A stretch of DNA of 64,000 bases from Rhynchopus euleeides (lineage: Eukaryota > Euglenozoa > Diplonemea > Diplonemida > Diplonemidae). The translations under genes and the position numbers were made by a program. Below, in pieces: positions 18,701 to 27,900 of the stretch. Below the pieces are notes generated by a model. It was not told where the DNA came from, searched no databases, and saw nothing but the letters and a program-made list of their open reading frames with translations. How positions within the stretch are numbered: position 1 is the first letter of the stretch; each line of letters begins with the position of its first letter. The stretch spans positions 2,232,001 through 2,296,000 of the forward strand of contig OY723281.1 of NCBI GenBank assembly GCA_963210315.1, given 5' to 3'.

Positions 18701-18917
18701 GTACGCCGAGCTGCGTGTATAGGAGAGGAACAGAACGGGCTGAGGGAGTACGCCGAGCTGCGTGTATAGGAGAGGAACAGAAACTACGCCGAGCTGCGTG
18801 TATAGGAGAGAAACAGAAACTACGCCGAGCTGCGTGAATAGGAGAGGAACAGAAACTACGCCGAGCTGCGTGAATAGGAGAGGAACAGTAACTACGCCGA
18901 GCTGCGTAACAGAGAAG
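18701..18917 (+). repeat. 36-bp minisatellite in element 3 leader (6 units)
   Basis: This is the same unit as at 14499-14678 with one extra repeat, so copy number varies between two otherwise almost identical elements. Confidence 0.75.
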
Positions 18918-19988
18918 ATGGCCACTCTGGATTGGGACACCCTGAAGGTTCCCGACCCCGCCCACCCCGACAACGAGCCAGCAGAGCGTCGCCCCGAGTG
19001 CATATTCGAAACGTGCAATACTACACACACAGCCAGGACCGCATTCAGCTGCCACGACTGCGGTGGGACCACGGTCAGGACGTGCTTGAGAGAGCGCATC
19101 CCGGCGCACGTCGTCCCCGAATGGCTCGAGGGCGCAGGGGACAGGGGCTGGGTGTGCCCCGAGTGCGCATGGGTCCGGCAGGCAGTCGACGAGGAGACCG
19201 CGGCGGACCTGGCAGCAGCGACGGGCGAGCTAGGCGAGGACGGGGAGTACAGCGAGGCGGACAGCCAGAGTGGCACGGGCCTCCAGCACAGGGACGCACA
19301 CCACCCCGCCGACTCGAACACCGATCTCCGCGTGGCGAACTCGCTGGAGTACCTGCTGAAATTGACAGGCCGGCTGGAGAAGGAACAGAAGGAGCTGAAG
19401 AAGACCGTGGAGACGCAGGCGAAGCAGATCGCCACCCTGCAGAAGGCGCTGCAGCGGACGGAGGCCGAGCTGCCCGCCGATTTCTCCGCCCACATCGTGT
19501 CGACCTGGGGATCGTCGATCGCCACTGTCCCCGGACGCAGGTTGGTGAAAGCTGAGGTATCCCGGGTTTTCCGACAGGCGGAGCTCAGCGATGCCCCGAG
19601 CTCACCAGACTGGCAACACCAGCTCATCCAGGCCTTCGACGCTCTGTTTCAGACAATGGGACTGATCCGCGACGACGATGATCCGGATCGCTTTACCGAG
19701 GCCCTCCACAAGACAATCGTCGTTATGAACTCGCACTTTCTCCTGAAGGGGCGCGCGGGCGCCCGCCTCTACCTGGCAAAGGCGAAGATTATGGACCCAG
19801 CGAAGTACGATGCGGTGACACACGGGCGCCTACTCCGGGAGGGGCGGGCCACGCAGGACGACACACAGGAGAGGCGGGCCGCGTTTCAGGAGCGGTTCCT
19901 GCAGGAGCGTAACACGCAGGACCGCCCCGCGCCCTACTCGGGAAAGGGCCATCACAAAGGACGGGGGGGGAAAGGCAAGCGACAGTGA
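18918..19988 (+). CDS. gag-like ORF of YR element 3
   Basis: 356 residues from ATG 18918, with the Cys-rich finger, acidic linker, coiled coil and basic Gly-rich tail described for element 2. Only a handful of residue differences separate the two (for example REHIP against RERIP). The start is the first ATG after the minisatellite. Confidence 0.65.
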   Translation: MATLDWDTLKVPDPAHPDNEPAERRPECIFETCNTTHTARTAFSCHDCGGTTVRTCLRERIPAHVVPEWLEGAGDRGWVCPECAWVRQAVDEETAADLAAATGELGEDGEYSEADSQSGTGLQHRDAHHPADSNTDLRVANSLEYLLKLTGRLEKEQKELKKTVETQAKQIATLQKALQRTEAELPADFSAHIVSTWGSSIATVPGRRLVKAEVSRVFRQAELSDAPSSPDWQHQLIQAFDALFQTMGLIRDDDDPDRFTEALHKTIVVMNSHFLLKGRAGARLYLAKAKIMDPAKYDAVTHGRLLREGRATQDDTQERRAAFQERFLQERNTQDRPAPYSGKGHHKGRGGKGKRQ

Positions 19989-21008
19989 CTCCCCGACACC
20001 AGCAGGGGACGCCCGCGGGCCACGACCCTCCCCCCCGCCGCGGTAGTGTATGTGAAGGCAGTACCATCTGCCCCCCCGTCAACAAGAGGACGCCCCCGCA
20101 AGACCGAGACGAGCGTGACCCCGGAGGAAGCAACCACCATTCGCCAGGAACTGCAACACACCCTGGCCCAAGCCCTCGCACCCACATACTGGGGGGCCCT
20201 CCGCCGCACATACGACAGGTACTCGCAGTTCCGGGAAGGGTGGATGAAAGCGGAGAGGCGAACACTGCCACACGACGAAGGGGCGGTGCTGTGGGTCACG
20301 AAGCAACGGAAGGACGGGCTATCAGTGCAGTCCGCCCTCCAGTACCTCAACAACCTTGCAGCAGCACTCAGACGCTTCGCAGCGTTCCCCCTCGACGGAA
20401 AACAAATTGTGGCGGACTACAGGCGGGCGCTGAAACGGGGAGGAGCACTACGACCACTGAAGCAAGCAGAACCAGCAACAGCCCACAACATCCGGGAGGC
20501 GCTAGCGAAGGAGCCACGTCCCCTCGTGAAACTGCTGCTCGGCATCATGTGGGGGGGTGCGGCAAGGGCCTCGGACGCACTGCGCTTGTATGTGAAGGAC
20601 GTCACAGCGGAAAAGCGCAGCGAGCCGATATACGTGCGCTGGACCCAGTCGAAGGCGGACCCCTTCCACATGGGTCACATCACAGGGATCTCCCTGCCGA
20701 AGGACCTACACCGTATCCTCCGACACCGCCTCCGCAGGGCGCGCAGAGCAGGAGAGACGAGACTGTTCCCGGCGGACGTCACCTACCGGACCGTGGTAAA
20801 AGCCGTCAAGCGGGCACGGAGGGGGCTCACGGCACACTCTCTGCGGAGGGGGGCACTCACACAGCTTGCGCGAAAGAACGTTCCACTGGAGGAGGTGCGC
20901 CTCCTCTCGAGACACGCGACGGTCGACGGTGTGATGCGTTACGTATCAGCGGCGGAAAACGCACACGCGCGCGAGACAGCACAGGTGTCGGCGAAGATCG
21001 AGTGGTGA
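19989..21008 (+). CDS. tyrosine recombinase of YR element 3
   Basis: I see no residue difference from the enzyme of element 2 over the catalytic domain: RASDALR, AHSLRRGALT, SRHATVDG and VMRYV supply the R-H-R-H-Y set. It would join the circular cDNA to a short T-rich target core. The frame ends at TGA 21006-21008, just before the reverse transcriptase region in another frame. Confidence 0.8.
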   Translation, partial: LPDTSRGRPRATTLPPAAVVYVKAVPSAPPSTRGRPRKTETSVTPEEATTIRQELQHTLAQALAPTYWGALRRTYDRYSQFREGWMKAERRTLPHDEGAVLWVTKQRKDGLSVQSALQYLNNLAAALRRFAAFPLDGKQIVADYRRALKRGGALRPLKQAEPATAHNIREALAKEPRPLVKLLLGIMWGGAARASDALRLYVKDVTAEKRSEPIYVRWTQSKADPFHMGHITGISLPKDLHRILRHRLRRARRAGETRLFPADVTYRTVVKAVKRARRGLTAHSLRRGALTQLARKNVPLEEVRLLSRHATVDGVMRYVSAAENAHARETAQVSAKIEW

Positions 21009-21010
21009 AG

Positions 21011-22843
21011 AAAAAACGACAGCAAGGGGGGACGACGCGCACACAGCCAAAACCCCTGACAGCAACCCACTTCCCGGGGACCACGAGGCTGTTCGCAGCG
21101 CGCCGCTACTACGAAGATGCCACATCCGACGAAGCCGCGTCCGACCCACCACCCAGTGATGAGGAAGCGTGGAGCGAGGTGGATAGCGCAGAGTCGTACG
21201 GTCCGGGTGTCGAGGACCTCTACGGGGAGGACTTGGGTGTGTGCACGGGGGGGAAGGTGATACGGCCAGCCAACGCGAAGACGGAGCTGTCGGAGGAAGA
21301 GGACTACATCGCGGAGATCTGCACCTCGCGCCTCAATCTCAAGGAACTGCGACGGTTGGACAGCGAGGGTGAACTGACGGGGGTCTTGGACCTCATCACC
21401 AAGCCAGCCGCTTTCGCTGACGCACTGCTTCCCGAGGCCCGCCAAGAACTACGTAAAACGGGGAGGAAGGTATCACGCCACATGTTGCACCACCTGGACA
21501 CCTTGGTTGAGTATGGCGTCCTGACGGAGGCGGATGCACACCCGTACCTCACGCTGCCAGCGTTCACCGTGTCCAAGAAGTCTGGGGGCCAACGTTTCAT
21601 CGTCGACGCAAGGCGGCTAAATGCACTGATGACACGCCCACCGGACATGCGTTTGCAGGACATCACGGAGGTGACACAGCGAGTGGCCGCGGCGAGCTGG
21701 GTGGTGATGGCAGATGCACGCAGCTGGTTCTACCAGTTCCCCGTACACAAGGAGATCCAACGCTATTTCGAAGTGCGCCTAGGCGGGGAGAGAAAGACAT
21801 TCGTGAAGACCTTCCTGACTGTCATGTGCATGGGGTGGTCACATTCCCCGGCAATCGCGAACCGCAGCGCACGCGTGCTGCTCCCGCCAGAGCACGGAAT
21901 AGTCTGGATTGACAACTTCATCGCTGTCGGAGACTCCCTACCAGAGGCACAGGCGAGGTACGCCGACTTCATCAGCCGCTGCGAGAAGGTGGGGGCCGCC
22001 CTGAACTTCGACGACACACAACACGGCGTGCCGCTGCAGGACTTCACAGTGTTCGGGATCCACTTCGACCTGACGCGACACCGTTTCCACATGGACACAG
22101 CCTGGGTGCAAAAAGTCCTCGGACAGGAAGAGTACAAGGAAGTCGTCAACGGCCACACGACACCACGCAGGGCGTTCAGAGTATTCGGATCTTTCGTCTG
22201 GCAGTCGTATGTGATGCGGACACCGATGTGTTACATGCCAGCCGTGTTGTCCTTCGTGCGGCGCATCGCGAAGCAGACGCACTCAAACAACGCCCGATGG
22301 GACTCCAGGGTCGCAGTACCTCCGTCGGTGCAGGCGGAGACAGTGGCGCGGGCACGCCTCATCGAGGACAACGAGTGGTATACGCCGCAGAACCCGCCAC
22401 CGACCATTGAGCTCTGGACAGACGCGTCATCCACGGCGTGGGCGGCGGTGCTCGTGCTGCCGGGAGGGGAGTCAGTGTCCCAAGGGGCGTTCGAAGGGAG
22501 CGACGCGGACACGAACATCTTCCTGAAGGAAGCGTATGCAGTGTGGCAGGGGGTGCGCATGATGCAGCGTGTGAGGGAGGCAAGCGTAACCTGCCACATA
22601 GACAACCTCGGCCTGGTGTTCGCGCTCCGGAAGGGCCACTGCGCCAACTACCGAGGCAACCTCCTGCTGCAGGAGATATACACAACAGCGCGCCGCCAGC
22701 AGATACGACTTATTCCACACTGGGTTGCGACCCACGACCAACGCGCAGACGCGTACACGCGAGGGACGCAGGCCACACACCCCGTGGAGTTGCCACCAGT
22801 GTCGATGCCACCTACACTTTTACCAGCGCGCCCGCCTCGTTGA
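21011..22843 (+). CDS. reverse transcriptase-RNase H of YR element 3
   Basis: It has the acidic leader, then RT blocks SKKSGGQRFIVDARRLN, DARSWFYQFPVH, CMGWSHSPA and the WIDN catalytic box. RNase H is complete, with LWTDASSTAWAA, LKEAYAVWQ, HIDNLGLVFAL and RADAYTRG. The last motif is shared with element 1 (RADAYTRG), showing that the two families are related although their termini are not. The frame is open upstream over the recombinase gene, so the true start is uncertain. Confidence 0.8.
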   Translation, partial: KKRQQGGTTRTQPKPLTATHFPGTTRLFAARRYYEDATSDEAASDPPPSDEEAWSEVDSAESYGPGVEDLYGEDLGVCTGGKVIRPANAKTELSEEEDYIAEICTSRLNLKELRRLDSEGELTGVLDLITKPAAFADALLPEARQELRKTGRKVSRHMLHHLDTLVEYGVLTEADAHPYLTLPAFTVSKKSGGQRFIVDARRLNALMTRPPDMRLQDITEVTQRVAAASWVVMADARSWFYQFPVHKEIQRYFEVRLGGERKTFVKTFLTVMCMGWSHSPAIANRSARVLLPPEHGIVWIDNFIAVGDSLPEAQARYADFISRCEKVGAALNFDDTQHGVPLQDFTVFGIHFDLTRHRFHMDTAWVQKVLGQEEYKEVVNGHTTPRRAFRVFGSFVWQSYVMRTPMCYMPAVLSFVRRIAKQTHSNNARWDSRVAVPPSVQAETVARARLIEDNEWYTPQNPPPTIELWTDASSTAWAAVLVLPGGESVSQGAFEGSDADTNIFLKEAYAVWQGVRMMQRVREASVTCHIDNLGLVFALRKGHCANYRGNLLLQEIYTTARRQQIRLIPHWVATHDQRADAYTRGTQATHPVELPPVSMPPTLLPARPPR

Positions 22844-22880
22844 GAACGAGACGGACACGTCCCTCCGGATGAGGGTCCTG

Positions 22881-22955
22881 GTGTAGAAGCGTCAACGCAA
22901 CAAACAAAAGGAAATTCATCAGAGCGGTTGTAGCTGTGAAGTGATAGGGCGCTTT
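22881..22955 (+). repeat. element 3 terminal repeat B1
   Basis: 75 bp from GTGTAGAAGCGTCAACGCA to GGGCGCTTT, repeated as B2 at 23069-23143. Confidence 0.85.
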
Positions 22956-22957
22956 TT

Positions 22958-23087
22958 AAGCACACTCGTGTGAGCGGAAAGCGCCCCACCACAGCTGCAA
23001 CCAAACGTGCTCTATACACTAACCCCACCCTTCATCAGGCTCAGGGTGTGATCAGTTCAGGGTTTTGTGTGTAGAAGCGTCAACGCA
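22958..23087 (+). repeat. element 3 terminal repeat A2
   Basis: A 130-bp copy of A1. Its last 19 bases are the first 19 of B2. Confidence 0.85.
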
Positions 23088-23143
23088 ACAAACAAAAGGA
23101 AATTCATCAGAGCGGTTGTAGCTGTGAAGTGATAGGGCGCTTT
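23069..23143 (+). repeat. element 3 terminal repeat B2
   Basis: A 75-bp copy of B1 ending at GGGCGCTTT, the right edge of the element. Confidence 0.85.
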
Positions 23144-23164
23144 CCGGGGGGCGAAGCCCCCCGG
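23144..23164. other. GC-rich perfect hairpin
   Basis: CCGGGGGGC and GCCCCCCGG pair around a GAA loop, directly at the right edge of element 3. Similar GGGGGGC/GCCCCCC hairpins occur at 8114-8176, 8501-8563 and 35596-35616. It may be a recurring structural motif or a terminator-like element; function is unknown. Confidence 0.5.
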
Positions 23165-23198
23165 AGTGTAGCAGTCCCCCGGTTCGCCCCCGGGTACC

Positions 23199-23389
23199 AA
23201 AAGTGTCACTTCAACTCTGCCGCTCTTTCTCTACTGTTGATACTTCGTTTGATGCGTTGACGCTTCCACACACACTTACAAACCCACTTGCCTGATGAAG
23301 GGGGTGGTGTGTAGAGCACGTTTGGCAGAGCTGAATGACACTTTCCGCGCGAAAGTCGTGTGCGTAAAAAAAAAAAAAAAAAAAAAAAA
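23199..23389 (-). mobile_element. diverged inverted solo A-B terminal repeat of the element 2/3 family
   Basis: Read on the minus strand it starts at a T-run (the 24-A run at 23366-23389) and follows the A repeat of element 3: a GCGGAAAG segment, an AAACGTGCTCTA segment, a TTCATCAGGC segment and GAAGCGTCAACGCATC. It continues into B-like sequence (AGAGCGG, GAAGTGA) and ends CTTTT at 23199. It is clearly diverged, so older than elements 2 and 3. There is no coding region between A and B, so it is the counterpart of a solo LTR. Confidence 0.6.
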
Positions 23390-24102
23390 GGGGGCGAAGC
23401 CAGAGCTATTCCTAACTAGGGGTCCGGATTCCATGATTTTGAATTTCAGATTTTTCCTCTGTCTGGCGCGTTTTTTTTGCACTCTGTTTAGCGCGTTTTT
23501 TTTGCACTGCAGGAAAAAAAAATTCTGGTGAGGATTCACCGGAGTGGAGGGTGCTGAGGGGCTGAGCGGCTGGGGGGATGCTGCCTGCGAGGGAGAAGAT
23601 GCACCAAGCAAAGACACACGGCCCCGGAGGGGCCGTGTGTCTGTGTTCAGTGGTGCATTCCTCCGCACCTCAGTGCACTCTCCGACCTGCATGTCTACGG
23701 GGCTGAGCCCACATGGCAACCCCGAGTAAGGGGTGCAAACAGACACCCCATGGCCAAAATGACCCCACCGCGATCCGCACAGATCCCAAATATTCAGAGG
23801 AACAGGGTTTTGAAAAACCTGTAAGTGGGGTCCCGCTGGGTGGGTGGTGTGGGTGGGCTGATTTCTGGCCTCCCAGTCACATCCTCCCTTCAGAAGTCCC
23901 TGAACCAGACCCACATTTCATGGGTGAAACTTGGCACGCACACCACCAAAATGACCCCACTACGATCCGCACGGAGCTCAAATAATGCAATAACGCCAGT
24001 CATGTGCGGCGATGCGATCAGTTTTGAGCCCCCCAAACAGGTGCCTCAGTAGCGCGTTTTTTTTGTATCCGATTTCGGTCACCAGCCCCCCGGACCCCCA
24101 GA
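23390..24102. other. non-coding spacer with hairpin and dispersed motif
   Basis: No gene is supported. It contains two nearby GCGCGTTTTTTTTGCACT-type repeats (23467-23505), the hairpin at 23612-23642, and two copies of a motif reading TGACCCCAC, then CGATCCGCAC, then CAAATA (about 23760-23793 and 23952-23985). A third copy lies inside the TIR transposon at 34842-34876. Confidence 0.5.
23612..23642. other. 14-bp perfect hairpin
   Basis: AGACACACGGCCCC pairs with GGGGCCGTGTGTCT around a GGA loop. Further out, TGCACCA (about 23600) can pair with TGGTGCA (about 23651), extending the fold. It could be a structured RNA or a foldback element; no promoter is recognised. Confidence 0.5.
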
Positions 24103-24104
24103 TT

Positions 24105-24137
<33 letters not shown>

Positions 24138-24139
24138 GA
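24103..24139 (-). repeat. (TA)n plus T15 tract, possible LINE tail
   Basis: On the plus strand the tract reads TTTTTTA(TA)n followed by 15 T. On the minus strand this is an A-run followed by AT repeats, at the 3' side of the LINE reading frame. It could be the LINE's poly(A)/microsatellite tail, which would make the 3' UTR about 850 bp. No target-site duplication could be identified. Confidence 0.35.
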
Positions 24140-24988
24140 CTTGCCCGTCAGGTGGACCACCGGGTGGGGAGAGAACCGGTGTGAGGCACTTGGGTCCGTC
24201 CAGGTGGGCAGGGAACCTGGGGGCGGGGGGCCTCAAATCCCTCTCTCTCATGCGCTCTCTGGGCACAATGGCCTGTGTCTCATCCCATCCACCACCAAAC
24301 CTCCCAGGCACAACGAGACAAGGTCTTGACACACATCCTCACTTCCCCAGACCCCGACCGCCCTCTTCCATCCCATGACCCAGTCCGAAGGCAAATAAGC
24401 GTGAAAGGTAATGCAGAAGGACAAGAATAGCAGTGACGGTGGATCCAGGGAGCCAAATTTCCTGGATTACTGGTGCCATGGTGCTCATGGGGGCCAAAAC
24501 CAGGGCGATCTCCTGTAGGGATGGCACTTTGACGAGGCTCCCTGGGTCCGCCTATCGGGGGCGCCAAAACGGGCAACGACGGGGGTAAAAAGGGATGAGG
24601 CGGGAGGGCACCTGGAGGGGGGACCCGTGACCTGGCAGAGAAGGTAACGAAACGCGGGGCAGAGGGGCATGCAGTGACGGCGGTGGGTCCTGTGAGTTGG
24701 GATGCCTATTCCCTGGTGCTGTGGTGCTCACAGGGCCGGGGACAGGGGGTCTCGTTGAGGGACAACACTGAACTGACTCGTCGGGCCGACCGTGCCTGCC
24801 GCGAGGGGGAGTTGGGGGGGGAGGGGGGGGGGGGGACGGAGAAGGGGGTATTCACAGCACCTGTGTGTGCTCTACTGCACAAAGGCATCTGGTCTAGGGG
24901 GGGGGATCTACCTCCACTCAAAACTCTACTCTATACTCTACGTAGTCGAGCGGGGACCTGCTCCTTGCAGGTTCGACCACTCTGGCCC

Positions 24989-27900
24989 TCACTGGGTGGC
25001 GGCGCCTGTCGCGCGCGGCGCGGCGCGGCGTGATCCCTGGGACGCTGTCCCCGCTGTCGCGCGACGCATGCCCGCTGCGGTGTACATCCTCGAGTTGAGG
25101 TTATTGTACAGCCTCTGCTCCTCTCTGTCTTGGAGGCGGACCTTGCAACGCCACGCATGCAGGGCTCGCCTCGCGGACTTGAACTCCTCCTCCGGGGAGC
25201 CAGGCTCTGGGGTGAACAGGGCGTCCCATTCAGCCACCGTCTTGGGGACGTCGGCGTCGTCAGCTGGGGTGCCTTTGTCGGCAGCCGTCGCGCTGCGCTT
25301 CCTGTCCGGGGGAGAGGCTGACACGTCACGGTCGGCCTTCCGCTTGCCTGTGTGCTGCGACGCTGAGGGGGCTGGTGCGTTCTCGCTGGTGGAGCCGCCC
25401 TGCTGCGCGTCGGAGGTGGAGTCGGTGGAGGAGGTGGAGGAGGTGGAGGGCTGAGCGGTCGCGTTCGACGAGGGGGCTGGTGCTGTAGAAGCAGAGGGAG
25501 AGCCGCCCGAGGTCGTGTGTGCGTTACCGTCCGTCGCAGCCCCGTCGCCTCCTCGGTCCGGCGGACGGGTACATGTCTCTCCGTCCGACACACAGCCCGT
25601 GCACGCTAGGCGATTGCAGCCTATGCATTCCCAGTGGGGCGTTCGGGTGTCAAACGGCTGCTCACATCTGACACACAGCACCGACAGTTCGGCTGTCCCC
25701 CCGTCTACTCGGACCATGTGGAGGCCAGCCTCTGCGCCTCGGCAGCCGGTGGAGACGAGGGGTACGGCCGGTGCGAGGCGGAGCACGAAGGACCGCACCT
25801 GCTCCGAGATGTGGAGTGGGCTGTAGTGCGATGCCTTGAACTTGACACCCGCGACAGGCCCGTACGGCTTCCTCAGGGGGCGGTATATCCGCGGTGCAGT
25901 GTCATCAGCGAGCACGACGATCGGGGAGCCCGTCGCCCGCGCGGCCCCCTGCAGCGTCAGCTCGTCGGCCCACGACGCAACGTTCATGCTGCCGGACTCG
26001 CGCATCTGCCGCGCCCACTCCTCGTAGGAGGGCTCCGCCCTGCTCCTCAGGTCAGCGTGGTCGCCGACCACCTTCACGACGTACTGCCGCAGGCCGTCTG
26101 CAGTCGCGCCGGCCTCGCCGAGGAGGAACGTGAGGGCGTCGAAGAAGCAGTTCCCGGGGGTGAACCGGAAGTCCTGCACGTCCGGCATCTCCAGCACGCT
26201 CTGCTGCTTCGCGGTGGTGACTCCCGGAAGCGCGTGCTCCCTCGCGGTCAGCCACCGGGTCAGGACATCGTCCGCCGGCTCGGGGGCCGGCCCCGGGGGC
26301 GGCGGCGGGGGACCGGCGTCCTCGCTGTCGGTGCTGTCCTCGTCGTCATCCATCACCTCCTCCTGCACCACCGTCGTCGGCTCCGTGCGCCCGCACTGGC
26401 AGGGGTCCGTGACGTGCTCGACACAGTCAGGGCAGCTGGCTCTGAGGCAGTGTACACACCTGCCGTGGGTGTCCTGCGTGGAGAAGTCCGCTTCGCAGAA
26501 CTGGCAGAACTCCGTCACGTCCTGCTCCCCCTCCGCCCGCTCAGTTCGCAGCCGCGGGCCCGCGCGGACGGTAGGCCGGGGCCCAGTCGTGCTCCCGCCC
26601 ACCAACTCCTGCACGTCCGCCGGCAGGGTGAGCGCCTGGAAGCGGTCGCCTACTCCCCCGAGGGCGACCGCGGTGGCGATCGGCTTGCACCCGGGGTCGC
26701 ACACTGTCGGCGCGCGGTAGTCGCGGAAGACGATGATGTGTCTCCGCAGCACGCACGCCGCCCCGCGAATGAGCACGTCGTCGGCCCACGTCGCTTCGTC
26801 TCCCCCCTCGAAAGCGGACATGCGGCTGGCCCACGCCGCTGGGTCTGCCAGGAGCCCCGACAGTTCGGGGGAGGATCGTACCCGGGCGACGGCCTGTCTG
26901 CGGAGTGGCCCTGCCTCCATCGGGGTCCCTGACGAGGCGAAGCCGTCCGCGAGGGCCACCAGCGCATCCGTGGGCACCCCCCCCGCGCCACCTCCCCCCA
27001 GCTGCTGCACCTGGAACACCGCCGGCAGGAGGTTCCCCAAGCCCCCCATCAGCGAGGTGAAGGACACCCCTACACCGTTGTGGGCAGACCGCCATTCACG
27101 CACCAGGTCTTCCGGCGTCGGCGGCTCGCGGTCTACGGGTTTCTGGGCGGGACGCAGGGGCTCGTCTGAGGGAGGGGGCACCGCCTGGTGGCCTTGTCCC
27201 TCCGCGTCGTCCGGGTCGGTGTCTTCGAATGCAGCACCCTGGCCGACCTGGTCCGGCTCGAACCTGATGAAGTGGTCGGGGTCCAGGGGTGGGGCGGCCT
27301 CCACCTCGACTCTGTCGCGGGCCAGCGACCGGCAAGCCTTCGTAAGCTCCCCGCACTCGAGCAGGGTGGCGCCCAGGGTGTTGTTGAAGGCGGAGTTCAC
27401 CCTGCACGCGTACTCCTGCGTCAGCTGCACTCGGCTCGCTCCTGTCCGCTCCGCTGCAAGGCGCCCGAGCTTCGAGAAGACGGAGTGTGCCGAGGGGGCG
27501 AGGCCGCCGAACAACTCCATGGCGTAGGGGGCGAACACGAGGCCTCGCGCCGCACACGCGTCCCGGTACTGCCGGTTCTTCGTCGCCTCGCCCTGGGCTG
27601 CCGCCGCTCCCGTGAAACGGGCTGCCGCCTGCACGTAAGAAGCGGCCACGGGGTTCTTGACGGTGATGTCAATGACTCGTGGCCAGATCCTCCTAGTCAC
27701 GAGGTCGCCCGGGCGCTGCCCATCCTGCAGGAGATGCAGAGACTCCATCTCGGGGTTCGTGCCCGCCTCCTGTGCCAGGGCGAACAGGGCGTCCCGGGTG
27801 GCGTCGTGTCTGCGGGTTAAAGCCCCGCCCTGGTTGCAGTCGAAGGCGTGGGTCCCCATCTCGTCCAGTTCCCTGCCGCACTTCTCGCAGACGGTATCCG

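Larger units (their letters stand above)
18518..23143 (+). mobile_element. PAT/Ngaro-like YR retrotransposon, looks whole (element 3)
   Basis: The element has split direct repeats A1 (18520-18649), B1 (22881-22955), A2 (22958-23087) and B2 (23069-23143), with gag-like, tyrosine recombinase and reverse transcriptase/RNase H frames between. The A repeats match each other, as do the B repeats, and the body is nearly identical to element 2, so it is young. The circle-type joint B1/A2 reads GCGCTTTTTAAGCAC, the left end lies in a T-run and the right end reads GCGCTTTCC, consistent with a TTT core. It looks whole. Confidence 0.85.

Noticed and set aside
23176-23200. tRNA-like T-arm (CCCGG, TTCGCCC, CCGGG followed by TACCA)
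   Set aside because: No matching acceptor stem, D-arm or A box lies at the right distance upstream.
25634-26932. Plus-strand 432-codon ORF over the LINE
   Set aside because: It is the antisense shadow of the OTU and zinc-finger coding region; no domain is seen in it.
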